Below are positions 44,143-53,298 of a DNA stretch of 64,000 nt, piece by piece. Below the pieces are notes generated by a model. The model was not told the DNA's origin and ran no database searches. It was given only the letters and a program-made list of their open reading frames with translations. A program made the translations under genes and the position numbers. Source of the DNA: FEN-33 sp963768775. Its GTDB lineage: Archaea; Thermoplasmatota; Thermoplasmata; Methanomassiliicoccales; UBA472. The stretch is taken from assembly GCA_963768775.1 (NCBI GenBank), contig CAVYIY010000006.1, positions 62,001-126,000 of the forward strand, in the 5' to 3' direction. Positions within the stretch are counted from its first letter, which is position 1; every line of letters begins with the position of its first letter.

Positions 44143-44903
44143 ATGAGTGGCCAACCATCCCCGGGTCTTACACCTTGGGCAATGCGGACAGTCCCATCGC
44201 CATAGTCATTCTCGGCAGGGGCATCCTTCCCATCCCTGCGGAACGATATGCCATCAAAGGACAGCTTGTGACCGAGAACGTCGGGCTCGAGAAGGTTGTG
44301 GCGAATATCGTCGCCAACCCGCGCATCCGCTTCCTGCTCGTCTGTGGGAAGGAGGAGGTGGGCCATATGCCCGGTGAGGCAATCCAAGCCCTGTCCAAGA
44401 ATGGCGTGGATAAGAGGATGCGCATCCGCGATTGCAAGTCCGCTGTCCCTTACCTCTGCAACCTCAGCCTCGAAGCCATAGAGCGCTTCAGGGAGCAAGT
44501 CGAGGTCGTAAACCACGTGGATTCATCGGACATGAGAGAGGCGCCGACAGAGTATTTAGCAAGATACGGTATCGAGGCAGAGATGCTAGAGCGGATCCAG
44601 CGCTCCATCCTGGAGTGCGAGGTCAGAAATCCAGGGCAGTTTCCTGCCCCGCCCTGCATCGAGAACAACGAGGCGCTCCGGCTCGAGGGCGAGAACGTTG
44701 CCAGGATGAACTACAGCTCGGCCGATATCTTCACCCAGAAGATGCTGCGCATGCCCAGCGAAAAGCTGTCGACGGCGACCAAACTTGTGACCGTTTCCGA
44801 GGAGTTTGGCATCGTGGTGGAGCCGGTCGACGGTCTGGTCATGCAGGTGGTGTCGCCGGAGTTCGCGGCGAGATTGAATGCATACTTAAGGGGGTTGGAT
44901 TGA
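44143..44903 (+). CDS. MtrA-like corrinoid protein, copy 2 (5' end disturbed)
   Basis: A soluble MtrA homologue of about 252 residues. Key segments: PGSYTLGNADSPIAIVILGR, VGLEKVVANIVANPRIRFLL, the cobamide-binding CGKEEVGHMPGEAIQALSKN, NGVDKRMRIRDCK, and PVDGLVMQVVSPEFAARLNA at the C-terminus, with no membrane helix. The family-typical NEWPTIPGSYTLG can be read upstream of the first in-frame start (a TTG at 44175), but no ATG or GTG is in that frame. An ATG at 44143 is in the right place but one base out of frame; one lost base after atgag would restore it. The gene ends one base before mtrH, so the two form a unit. Confidence 0.88.
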
Positions 44904-44904
44904 G

Positions 44905-45795
44905 ATGTTCAGGTTCCAGTGCGAGCAGCAGGTGTTCGAAATCGGGAAAATCAAATTCGGAGGGCAACCAGGAAGGCGCCGAACGGTTATGGTGGGGTCG
45001 CTCTTCTATCCACGGCACAGCGCCGTCGAGGACCACCGCGTCGGACGGCTCAAAGCTGGAGCCTGCGAGAAGGTGATCGCGAACCTCCATAGGGCATCCG
45101 AGGAGACCGGATGCCCAGCGGCGCTCATGATCTACGCCGAGACCGGCGAGGCGATGTCCTCCTACCTGGAGAGGGTCGCGGAACTCACAGAGCTGCCGCT
45201 TTTCATAGACTCGCCAATGGCCGAGGTGCGGCTAAGTGGCGCGAAACGAGCCGGTGAAATGGGGATCGGTTCCCGGGTCGTGTACAACACCCTGAGCGCC
45301 GGCACCACCACCGAGGAACTGGAGGGGCTGCGCGACAGTGGCATCGAGGCCGCCGTGCTGCTAGCATTCAACCCGAGGGACCTCGCCACCAAGGGCAAGA
45401 TCTACATGCTGGAGAACGGAGGAGGCCTTCTGGATTCTGGTCTCATCGATCTGGCGCAGACCTACGGCGTGAAGAAGCCGCTCCTGGACATGGCGGTCAT
45501 GGCTGCCGAGCAGAACGCCGGTGCGGCGATGCGCGCACTCTTCGTGGCGAAAGCCAAGTGGGGGTTTCCGTCCGGCTGCGCCCTGCACAACGCGGTCGAG
45601 TCGTGGCCCCCATTGATGAAGTTGCAGGGAGATGACCGCAAGCTGTTCCGGTACATCGACGTCGCCTCCGCCATCATGCCGGCCATGGTCGGTGCGGATT
45701 TCGTCATCTACGGTCCTGTGGAGTATGCTCGGCGCGTGTTTCACGCCGCCGCATTCGCCGACGAGATGATGTATGAGGCCGCCGCTGACCTTTGA
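44905..45795 (+). CDS. MtrH-like methyltransferase subunit
   Basis: A 296-residue homologue of MtrH, the subunit that moves the methyl group from methyl-tetrahydromethanopterin (or a folate in some systems) to the corrinoid of MtrA. TIM-barrel features: MFRFQCEQQVFEIGKIKFGG, VMVGSLFYPRH, MIYAETGEAMSSYLERV, FIDSPMAEVRLSG, RVVYNTLSAGTT, and ADFVIYGPVEYARRVF near the end. Length is close to that of methanogen MtrH. It follows mtrA copy 2 by one base. No MtrB, C, D, E, F or G genes are in the window, so this unit lacks the sodium-pumping membrane part as far as can be seen. Confidence 0.93.
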   Translation: MFRFQCEQQVFEIGKIKFGGQPGRRRTVMVGSLFYPRHSAVEDHRVGRLKAGACEKVIANLHRASEETGCPAALMIYAETGEAMSSYLERVAELTELPLFIDSPMAEVRLSGAKRAGEMGIGSRVVYNTLSAGTTTEELEGLRDSGIEAAVLLAFNPRDLATKGKIYMLENGGGLLDSGLIDLAQTYGVKKPLLDMAVMAAEQNAGAAMRALFVAKAKWGFPSGCALHNAVESWPPLMKLQGDDRKLFRYIDVASAIMPAMVGADFVIYGPVEYARRVFHAAAFADEMMYEAAADL

Positions 45796-46070
45796 GCCAT
45801 CAAAGAGCATGCAGAAGTGATTTAGAACCGTAGGCAGATGGGATGCGGCGAGTTCAGACGTATTCAGCTGCGGATGGATAAGCCAGCAAAGATAATACTC
45901 TAGGAGGAGTTCGCCATGCCAAAATCTCTTAGTAAAACTATTTTGAAGCGTCGAAATCGAGAGTGTAAAGTCTACTGGACTATGAAGCGTATGACCGCTA
46001 TGCTCGCCTGTCCTCCAAACCCTTTCAACTTTTCTTACTTTCTCTTAAGAAGTGTCAAGGTAAGTATGAT

Positions 46071-46337
46071 TTATTTCCACAATGAGGCCTCGAATGGAAT
46101 CAAAGTCTCTGTCTTTTGCACATAAGGCAGCAGCCTAATTTCCATGATCCTGCGATCAATATCTTCCGCAATCCCGCTCAATATGATGATGAAATCGAAA
46201 GCGCCATGGACAAAGTCTATTTTCTCGACATAGGATCCTTGTGTCACCCCTTTCGACACGATTTCATTTGCGAAATCCTTCTCCTTTCCGGGTTGAATCG
46301 TTACGAGCAAATAAAAACGACTGCCTTTGCTTGTCAT
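46071..46337 (-). CDS. Stand-alone Lrp/AsnC-type effector-binding (RAM) domain protein
   Basis: An 88-residue protein consisting of the ligand-binding half of Lrp/AsnC regulators without a DNA-binding domain: FYLLVTIQPGKEKDFANEI, GSYVEKIDFVHGAFDFIIIL and IRLLPYVQKTETLIPFE. Such small proteins form octamers and may bind amino acids or modulate full-length Lrp proteins; one full-length Lrp gene lies at 53632. The ATG at 46337 is chosen because upstream residues in the open frame are unlike the family. A short rightward frame (45916-46125) overlaps its end and is not called. Confidence 0.8.
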   Translation of the reverse strand: MTSKGSRFYLLVTIQPGKEKDFANEIVSKGVTQGSYVEKIDFVHGAFDFIIILSGIAEDIDRRIMEIRLLPYVQKTETLIPFEASLWK

Positions 46338-46519
46338 CCGAATCCTCGAAGTTGTTGAGGCTTTCAAAGGTTTATATCGATTCCTATAAAGCGGAGAGAA
46401 TTGCTGAAACACTCATAGGACAGTTAAGACCAGACATAGGATGCAATGTATAGTACCGTGAAATCAAGAATGTGACATAACTATTTTAGCGCCCTCTTTT
46501 ATCCCTTTGCTGATGACCT

Positions 46520-47797
46520 ATGAAGGCTGACGCTTACTGGATTAGAGATCAGGTGAAGGCTCACAACAAATGGTTCGAAGAATCGATCCCGACCATCGCT
46601 TCGGAGAACGTGATGTCGCCGCTAGCGAAGGAGATGATGATCTCTGATTTCCATGATCGCTATGCTGAAGGTATGCCAGGTAAGCGCTACTATCAAGGGA
46701 ACATCTACGTCGACAAGGTGGAGAACAAGTGCATGGAACTCGGGCAGAAATTGTTCGGCTGCTCTTTCGTCGACGTTCGCCCCACCTCCGGCACGGTCGC
46801 CAACATGGCGGTCCTGTTCGCGCTCTGCGAGCCCGGGGACACGATAACCACCACGGCACTGGCGAACGGCGCCCACATCTCCACCGCCCAATTCGGCGCG
46901 GTCGGCCTGAGGGGCGTGAAGACCATCAACTATCCCTGGGACCCGGAGCACATGACCATCGACGTCGATGGGGCGCGCAAGCTGCTTTTGCAGTCGCGGC
47001 CGAAGGTCGCGCAATTCGGGCTTTCCCTCTTCCTCTTCCCCGTGCCGCTGAAGGAGCTCCAGCCAACGTTCGAGGAGATCGGCTGCACCGTTTGGTACGA
47101 TGCCGCGCACGTCCTCGGCCTGATCGCCGGGGGCCAATTCCAGGATCCGTTACATGAGGGCGTTCACGTCGTCTCCGCCTCAACCCACAAGACCTTCCCC
47201 GGTCCGAACCACGGCATCCTGCTGGGGAACAACGTGTCCGATGACCTGGAGAAGCGCCTGCGCCGCGCGGTTTTCCCCGGGGTCACCAGCTCACACCATC
47301 TGCATTCAATGGCCGGTCTGGCCATCACCATGGCGGAGATGGACGAGTTCGGGAGGAAGTATGCCGCGCAGATCGTGAAGAATTCGCAGGCGCTCGGCCA
47401 AGCGTTGCATGAGCTGGGGATGGACGTGCTCTGCCCGAACCTGGGCTTCACCAAGTCCCATACCATCGCGGTCAATGTGTCCAAGGTCGGAGGCGGGGAT
47501 CAGGTGGCGAAGGACCTCGAGGCGGCGAACATCATCACCAACAAGAACATGCTTCCCGGCGACGAGTCGTCCATACGACCATCCGGCATCCGCATAGGCA
47601 CACAGGAGATGACCAGGATCGGGATGAAGGAGAGCGAGATGAAGGAAGTCGCTCGCCTGATCCACAAGGTCGCGGTCAAGAAGCAAAAGCCAGAGGACGT
47701 CAAGACGGAAGTGAAGGAGCTGAAGAAGAACTTCACCACCGTGCAGTATTGCTACGGCGCCGGAGCCCCTGCCTACAAGTATCACGAGTTGATTTGA
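46520..47797 (+). CDS. glyA: Serine hydroxymethyltransferase
   Basis: Interconverts serine and glycine with transfer of a one-carbon unit to a pterin carrier (tetrahydrofolate or tetrahydromethanopterin). 425 residues; the PLP lysine is K224 in VSASTHKTFPGPN. Other segments are PTIASENVMSP, RYAEGMPGKRYYQGN and RPTSGTVANMAVLF. It lacks a clear archaeal-specific insertion, so carrier preference cannot be judged. The C-terminal tail is charged (KKQKPEDVKTEVKELKKNF). The gene stands alone and converges with the tRNA thiolase gene. Confidence 0.95.
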   Translation: MKADAYWIRDQVKAHNKWFEESIPTIASENVMSPLAKEMMISDFHDRYAEGMPGKRYYQGNIYVDKVENKCMELGQKLFGCSFVDVRPTSGTVANMAVLFALCEPGDTITTTALANGAHISTAQFGAVGLRGVKTINYPWDPEHMTIDVDGARKLLLQSRPKVAQFGLSLFLFPVPLKELQPTFEEIGCTVWYDAAHVLGLIAGGQFQDPLHEGVHVVSASTHKTFPGPNHGILLGNNVSDDLEKRLRRAVFPGVTSSHHLHSMAGLAITMAEMDEFGRKYAAQIVKNSQALGQALHELGMDVLCPNLGFTKSHTIAVNVSKVGGGDQVAKDLEAANIITNKNMLPGDESSIRPSGIRIGTQEMTRIGMKESEMKEVARLIHKVAVKKQKPEDVKTEVKELKKNFTTVQYCYGAGAPAYKYHELI

Positions 47798-47802
47798 GCT
47801 CC

Positions 47803-48741
47803 TCAAACCATTTTCATAATCTCTTCCATCAACGAGCAGGTCATGCATTTCTGATTGCTGGTTGGTTCTCCACAGTCGCATCTTCCCAGCTCGGCAGGGG
47901 GATAAGTCTTCAAGAGCATGGGCCTGATGCTGTCGTAGCTCGCCACGATGGAGTGCTTTGTTCCAGGGTGCTTGTCCTCCAATCTGTTTACGATCTCGCG
48001 GTATTCGTTCCTCAAAGCCGAGTCGGCATAGGGGCATTCGTCGTCGCTGAAAGGCAATTCCCTGAGCAGCGCGTACAGATATGTCTCGTTCTCGGGGATG
48101 AGGCGGAGCGGCTGGATGCGAGGGATGAGGCCAGGTTGGACCTTGATGTGCGGTCCCAGCCGGGCGAGCCGCTCTATGTCGCCTCGGGTGAAATTCATCA
48201 AGATGGATTGGGCTGTATCGTCCAAGTTCAGGCCGGTGGCCAGGACCTCCGCCCCCAATTCCCTTGCCAATGAATTCATACAGCGCCTCCGGAGCACGCC
48301 GCAATAGGTGCAAGCCCCCTTATCGCTCATCGCCTTCGCGATTTCGTCCATTTCCTTTCCTATCATATCCTTGAACGAGATGATGTGATGCTCGACTCCA
48401 AGCCAGGCGGTTAGCTCGGCCGCTTTCACCAAGGTCTTTGGTCGATATCCGAAGATGCCCTCATCGACGGTAATAGCCACTATCTGCAGGCCGGGACGTT
48501 GCCGCAGTGATTCGACCAGAATGCATAGGGCGACCGAGCTATCTTTCCCTCCAGAGAGTGCGACGGCTAGTTTCGTGACTCCATCCAGATCGATTTGTTG
48601 TCGGATCTCCTTCTTCGCCCTTCTTTCCACGTACTGAAGGAAATGCTCGTCGCAAAGGTGCGCCCCATTGTACCGAACGTACGTAACGGCTTCGCGATGG
48701 CACTTTATGCAGCTGCTCACGCCGCTCTTTAAGGGCGGCAT
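47803..48741 (-). CDS. tRNA 2-thiouridine synthetase of the TtuA/Ctu1 family
   Basis: A PP-loop ATPase that thiolates a uridine in tRNA (position 54 for TtuA, 34 for Ctu1/NcsA). About 312 residues from the ATG at 48741. The zinc-binding N-terminus is CIKCHREAV with CDEHFLQYV; the PP-loop is LAVALSGGKDSSVALCIL; catalytic cysteines are in GACTYCGVLRRRCMN; LATGLNLDDTAQ follows; and the C-terminal zinc site is CDCGEPTSNQKCMTC. These cysteines may also hold a 4Fe-4S cluster, as in TtuA. The open frame continues upstream to 48852, with several alternative ATGs and no decisive ribosome-binding site. Confidence 0.88.
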   Translation of the reverse strand: MPPLKSGVSSCIKCHREAVTYVRYNGAHLCDEHFLQYVERRAKKEIRQQIDLDGVTKLAVALSGGKDSSVALCILVESLRQRPGLQIVAITVDEGIFGYRPKTLVKAAELTAWLGVEHHIISFKDMIGKEMDEIAKAMSDKGACTYCGVLRRRCMNSLARELGAEVLATGLNLDDTAQSILMNFTRGDIERLARLGPHIKVQPGLIPRIQPLRLIPENETYLYALLRELPFSDDECPYADSALRNEYREIVNRLEDKHPGTKHSIVASYDSIRPMLLKTYPPAELGRCDCGEPTSNQKCMTCSLMEEIMKMV

Positions 48742-49033
48742 GAAATAAAACCATTGCCCGACTCGCATCTTGTCGAACGGACGTTGCTCTTCCATCGATC
48801 CAGGTCTGGATGGTGATAAGGTCATGAGATGCCTGTTTGCAGGCACTTTCATCTACCTGGGGCTAACCTTCCTATTAATGGATGACATAGTCAAATCGCC
48901 AAGCGATGCGGAAAAAGCATGAGATCGCGCACCAGTCGGATGAATATCAAGAATGAAGGGGGCTTCTGGAAAACCAAAGCGAGAGAGCGATGTACGGAAA
49001 ACTATTATTCCCCTTGACGGCTTTTGAGCGACG

Positions 49034-50008
49034 ATGAACGAGATGAGGGAGATTTGGATTGAGAAGTACCGTCCGAAGACACTGAAAGAAGTGGTCGGAC
49101 AGGAGGAGATAACAGCGCGCCTTCAATCCTACGTGAAGTCGAAGAACCTCCCTCATCTGATGTTCGCAGGACCGGCCGGGACGGGCAAGACCACCTGCGC
49201 CTTGGCACTGGCCAAGGAGATCTTTGGAGAGAATTGGCACAACAATCTCGTTGAGCTCAACGCGTCAGACGAGCGCGGCATCGACGTTGTCAGGGGGAAA
49301 ATCAAGGAGTTCGCCCGCACAGCTCCGATAGGCGGGGCATCCTTCAAGATTATCTTCTTAGACGAGGCGGATGCATTGACGAGCGATGCCCAGTCGGCCC
49401 TGAGGCGCACCATGGAGAAGTATAGCGCCATCTGCCGTTTCATCCTCTCCTGCAACTATTCATCCAAGATCATCGAGCCCATCCAGTCGCGATGCGCGGT
49501 ATTCCGCTTTAGGCAGTTGAAGGAAAAGGATATCAAGCAATACCTCACTCGGATCGCGAAGAGCGAGAAGTTAGACCTCTCCGACGACGCCGCTGACGCG
49601 CTGGTGCATGTCGCCAATGGGGATATGCGCAAGGCGGTCAACTCGCTGCAGGTAGCGGCATCCCTGGGGGATAAGGTGACCATCGACGTGATCTACCAGA
49701 CCACGGGCACGGCGAGGCCGGAGGAAGTGAAGAAGCTACTTGAGACCGCGCTTGCTGGCGATTTCTTGGCGGCCCGCAACCAGCTGGACGAGCTGATGAT
49801 CAACTACGGCCTTTCTGGCGAGGACATCATCAAGCAGGTCCATGGCGGGATGTTCAGCCTGAGCATACCCGACATCGAGAAGGTCAAGCTCATCGACAGG
49901 ACCGGGGAGATCGAGTTCCGCATCGTCGAAGGCAGCAACGAAAGAATCCAATTGGAAGCCTTGCTAGCATATCTGGTATTAGTGGGTTCCACGAGCGGGC
50001 GCAAGTAG
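49034..50008 (+). CDS. rfcS: Replication factor C small subunit
   Basis: AAA+ clamp-loader subunit that, with RfcL, places PCNA on DNA. 324 residues: WIEKYRPKTLKEVVGQ at the N-terminus, Walker A GPAGTGKT at residues 46-53, Walker B FLDEADALTSDAQSALRRTM, sensor 1 ILSCNYSSKI, and the RFC box IQSRCAVFRF. Normal length, no intein. The large subunit is not in the window. Followed after about 80 bases by rpl40e on the same strand. Confidence 0.97.
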   Translation: MNEMREIWIEKYRPKTLKEVVGQEEITARLQSYVKSKNLPHLMFAGPAGTGKTTCALALAKEIFGENWHNNLVELNASDERGIDVVRGKIKEFARTAPIGGASFKIIFLDEADALTSDAQSALRRTMEKYSAICRFILSCNYSSKIIEPIQSRCAVFRFRQLKEKDIKQYLTRIAKSEKLDLSDDAADALVHVANGDMRKAVNSLQVAASLGDKVTIDVIYQTTGTARPEEVKKLLETALAGDFLAARNQLDELMINYGLSGEDIIKQVHGGMFSLSIPDIEKVKLIDRTGEIEFRIVEGSNERIQLEALLAYLVLVGSTSGRK

Positions 50009-50086
50009 GCCGAGTCGCACCTTCAGACATCGATTCCCTGCCAACATTTTTATATTGCATGCCTATTTCCACGGCAGAGGTTTACA

Positions 50087-50236
50087 ATGGCACGATTCAA
50101 GGAGGCCGACGAGAGGCTTCTAAATAAGATGATCTGCATGAACTGCTACGCGAGGAATGCCCCCAAGGCAACCCGATGCAGGAAATGCGGGTACGATAAC
50201 CTCCGCCCGAAAGCGAAGGAAAGCAGGAAGACCTAG
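50087..50236 (+). CDS. rpl40e: Ribosomal protein L40e
   Basis: A 49-residue zinc-ribbon protein of the large ribosomal subunit: MARFKEADERLLNKMICMNC, then ARNAPKATRCRKCGYDNLRP and a basic tail. The four cysteines (CMNC and CRKC) form the zinc site. A TATA-like ttttatatt near 50048 lies about 40 bases before the ATG, so it probably has its own short-leader transcript. Confidence 0.95.
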   Translation: MARFKEADERLLNKMICMNCYARNAPKATRCRKCGYDNLRPKAKESRKT

Positions 50237-50389
50237 GTCTTCCAACCAATCCATTCAAACATCTTCCCACATCGGTTTTGGCAATCAGAATCTAGAATCA
50301 GGCAAGGCTCCCGCTCAGCGGTTCAAGGATATCTTTTTAGATTGATGGTTTAATAATGATGGCGATATATCACTGGTAGCGAGGAGGGC

Positions 50390-51367
50390 ATCGCCATCAA
50401 GACGGTATTGATCGTAGACGACAATTCTGACGTTCTCGCCATCGTCACCGAGCTGGTATCCGCCGCCGGATATCGGGCGATAACGGCCTCTGGTGGGCGC
50501 GAGGCCATTGAAAAGGCCAAGGCCGAGATGCCAGACCTCATGCTCCTCGACATCAACATGCCCGACATCGATGGCTGGAGCGTCTTGCGAAGTTTGAAAG
50601 AGGAGGGGCTCACCAGCAAAATCAAGGTGATGATGCTCACCGCTTACACGGACATCGGAACGGACATTTTCGGCCTGCAGGATGTCGTTTCCGGCTACAT
50701 CCGGAAGCCTTTCACCAATACTGAGCTCTCGGAGAAGATCAAGGAGATCGTCGAGGGCCAGGAGACCATCACCTTGGAGCCAAAGGTGGAGGAGCAGAAG
50801 CCCTCGTTCCTTTCCCGACTGATTGGGCGCAGGCAGACGCCGGTCGGCATGGAGAAGGTGAAAAGGACGGCAAAGCGCTATGAGCTGCGCAAGGGCTTCG
50901 GCTACGTGGTCAAGGAGACCAAGCCGGAGAAGTCCTTCGAGATCTTCACTGACCAGGTTACGCACAACATCCAGGGTCTATGCGTGACCCGCGAACATCC
51001 GGGGATCATCCGCAAGAAATGGGGGCTCGAGAAGACGCCCATCATCTGGCTCAGCAACCAGCTCGGCCGGGTCTATGTGAACCCGACTAACATCGGCATA
51101 CTATCTGACACCATCATCCGATTCATCGAGAAGAGCGGGGACAGCGTGGTGATGCTGGATGGCATCGAATTCCTGATCGTCAACAATGACTTCGAGAAGG
51201 TATTGCGCATGATCCACCACATCGCCGAAGCGACAATGGAATACAAATCGCGCCTCATCATCAGCGTAGACCCGAGGACGCTCGACCTGAGGGAGATGGC
51301 GCTTCTGGAGCGGAATATGGAGGTAATCGACACCATGCCGCCCCAACCGACGAAACCTATTAGGTGA
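50390..51367 (+). CDS. Response-regulator receiver - DUF835 protein
   Basis: A protein of about 325 residues. Residues 5-120 form a receiver domain: KTVLIVDDNSD, phosphorylatable aspartate in LMLLDINMPDIDGW, then MLTAYTD and the lysine in YIRKPFTNTE. The C-terminal 130 residues are DUF835 (CVTREHPGIIRKKW, TPIIWLSNQLG, VVMLDGIEFLIVNNDFEKVL), a domain common in archaeal signal proteins of unknown output. No histidine kinase is adjacent. No ATG, GTG or TTG precedes the KTVLIVDD strand in frame; a TTG at 50408 would cut into it. A strong gaggaggg at 50381 points to an unusual ATC start at 50390 or 50396, or a base error. Confidence 0.85.
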   Translation: MAIKTVLIVDDNSDVLAIVTELVSAAGYRAITASGGREAIEKAKAEMPDLMLLDINMPDIDGWSVLRSLKEEGLTSKIKVMMLTAYTDIGTDIFGLQDVVSGYIRKPFTNTELSEKIKEIVEGQETITLEPKVEEQKPSFLSRLIGRRQTPVGMEKVKRTAKRYELRKGFGYVVKETKPEKSFEIFTDQVTHNIQGLCVTREHPGIIRKKWGLEKTPIIWLSNQLGRVYVNPTNIGILSDTIIRFIEKSGDSVVMLDGIEFLIVNNDFEKVLRMIHHIAEATMEYKSRLIISVDPRTLDLREMALLERNMEVIDTMPPQPTKPIR

Positions 51368-51408
51368 TTGAACGGATTCACCGCTGGAGAGTCGGAGGCG
51401 GGTCACTT

Positions 51409-52692
51409 ATGGCGGATGCCCAGATTTTGAGCGTTAAGGGTCGCGAGGTTCTGGATTCCAGGGGAAACCCTACGGTGGAAGCGGAGGTCAGCATATCCGG
51501 AGGTGTGATCACCGCGATCGCACCTTCGGGGGCCTCAACCGGCACGCACGAGGTCCTGGAGCTCAGGGACGGCGGCAAGCGATACGGCGGCAAGGGCGTC
51601 CTGAAGGCAGTGCAAAACGTCAATCGACTCATCGCGCCGAAGCTGAAGGGAATGGACGTCACGGACCTCCGAGCGATCGATCAAGCGATGATCGAGATTG
51701 ATGGCACCAAGAACAAGGAGCGCCTGGGGGGCAACGCCATGGTGGCCGTCTCCTTGGCGGTTGCAAAGGCAGGCGCGGTGGCAAAGGGCGTGGAACTGCA
51801 TGAGCATCTGATGCCCGGAAGCAGACTGCTGCCTCTGCCGATGATGAACATCATAAACGGCGGCAAGCATGCTGGAACCGGCCTCAACATCCAGGAGTTC
51901 ATGATCGTCCCTGTGGGTGCCAGCAATTTCGCGGACGCCTTGCGCATGGGCGCCGAGGTATACCAGACACTTAGGGGGATACTGAGAGAGTCATTCGGTC
52001 CGGCCGCGATAAACGTCGGGGACGAGGGGGGGTTCGCGCCCCCCTTCGACGACACCCGGCAGGCGCTGGATGCGATAGTGAAGGCGATCGAGAAGGCTGG
52101 CTACATCCCGGGGAAGGAGGTATCGCTGGCAATGGACTGCGCGGCGAGCGAGTTCTGCAATAAAGGGGTCTATGTCATAGACAAGCAGCGCGTCGGACCG
52201 CAGGACCTGCTGGACTTCTACTCGGTCCTGCTTCGGCATTATCCCCTGGTAAGCATCGAGGACCCGGTGGACGAGGAGGATTTCGACCTGATGGCATTGA
52301 TGACCCTGCGCATGGGAAGGAAGGTGCAGATCATCGGGGACGACATGTTCGTAACCAACGTGGAGCGCATCCGCAAGGCCATCAGCAAGAAGGCTGGTAA
52401 TTGCACCCTCTTGAAGGTCAATCAGATCGGTACTGTGAGCGAGTCGATGGATGCGGCCAAACTCTCCTTCGAGGCAGGCTACCGGGTCGTTGTCAGCCAC
52501 CGCTCGGGAGAGACGGAAGACACATCCATCGCTGATCTTGCCGTCGCGCTCGGCTGTGGGCAGATCAAGACCGGTGCGCCAGCGAGGTCCGAGCGCACCG
52601 CCAAGTACAATCGGCTGCTGCGCCTAGAGGAGATGCTTGGCAAGAAAGCGCAGTTCCCGGGGGCGGACTTCTACAAGCCCAGGAAAACGTGA
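51409..52692 (+). CDS. eno: Enolase
   Basis: Converts 2-phosphoglycerate to phosphoenolpyruvate, Mg-dependent. 427 residues from the ATG at 51409, with ggagg upstream. Hallmarks: REVLDSRGNPTVEAEV, the loop PSGASTGTHEVLEL, SIEDPVDEEDF, QIIGDDMFVTN, LLKVNQIGTVSES with the catalytic lysine, and SHRSGETEDTSIADLAVA. Normal length. It begins 41 bases after the response-regulator gene and may share its transcript. Confidence 0.97.
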   Translation: MADAQILSVKGREVLDSRGNPTVEAEVSISGGVITAIAPSGASTGTHEVLELRDGGKRYGGKGVLKAVQNVNRLIAPKLKGMDVTDLRAIDQAMIEIDGTKNKERLGGNAMVAVSLAVAKAGAVAKGVELHEHLMPGSRLLPLPMMNIINGGKHAGTGLNIQEFMIVPVGASNFADALRMGAEVYQTLRGILRESFGPAAINVGDEGGFAPPFDDTRQALDAIVKAIEKAGYIPGKEVSLAMDCAASEFCNKGVYVIDKQRVGPQDLLDFYSVLLRHYPLVSIEDPVDEEDFDLMALMTLRMGRKVQIIGDDMFVTNVERIRKAISKKAGNCTLLKVNQIGTVSESMDAAKLSFEAGYRVVVSHRSGETEDTSIADLAVALGCGQIKTGAPARSERTAKYNRLLRLEEMLGKKAQFPGADFYKPRKT

Positions 52693-52790
52693 GCCTCCAT
52701 TGAATGGCTGCTCATCGACCTTCTGTCTCAATGCAATCCTGCAAGGCCGCTCTTAAACAGTTTAAACCAAGAGAGCGCATAACATCCGCC

Positions 52791-53228
52791 ATGGCCATAG
52801 AAGAGCAGACCTGCGAGACCCGCATCGAAATGCTGCAAGATTATCAGTTCAAGGTGAGCTTTTCCAGGGAAGGCTTGGAGCCGTTGTTGATGGACGAGCC
52901 TCAACCAGTCGGGAAGGGTCAATACCCTAATGCGGGATTGCTCATCGCGGCGGCAACAGGCAACTGCCTGGCATCGTCCCTGAGCTTCTGTCTTCGTCGG
53001 GCGCGGGTCGAATTGAAGGGAATGACCGCGGTGGTCAAGACGACGATAGAAAGGAACGAGAAGGGGCGTTTGCGGATCACTGGAATTAACGTCGAGCTGA
53101 GACCGGTAGTGGGCGATCTGAAGAGATTCGAGATCTGCAGAGGCGTCTTCGAAGACTTCTGCATCGTCACCGAGAGCATCCGCCAGGGAATCCCGGTCAA
53201 GGTGGATGTCAATCCAAGCGGTGAGTAG
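52791..53228 (+). CDS. OsmC-family protein
   Basis: A 145-residue OsmC/Ohr-fold protein. The two cysteines used in peroxide reduction correspond to C59 (AATGNCLASSLSFCL) and C124 (FEDFCIVTESI); the conserved arginine/glutamate region at the N-terminus (YQFKVSF, LMDEPQPVG) is present. Family members reduce organic hydroperoxides with dithiol partners or have other roles; specificity is unknown. The ATG at 52791 is preferred, with TATA-like tttaaacc about 30 bases upstream. Confidence 0.88.
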   Translation: MAIEEQTCETRIEMLQDYQFKVSFSREGLEPLLMDEPQPVGKGQYPNAGLLIAAATGNCLASSLSFCLRRARVELKGMTAVVKTTIERNEKGRLRITGINVELRPVVGDLKRFEICRGVFEDFCIVTESIRQGIPVKVDVNPSGE

Positions 53229-53298
53229 ACCGAGCTGATTCGTTTCGTGACAAACAGCTGATGGCTGGACGATGCGGGTGAGTTCGAAGTGCGCCAGA

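Noticed and set aside
45916..46125. 69-codon rightward frame with a taggagga upstream
   Set aside because: The upstream site is attractive, but the peptide is basic, unlike any family, and its end overlaps the Lrp-type effector-binding gene on the other strand.
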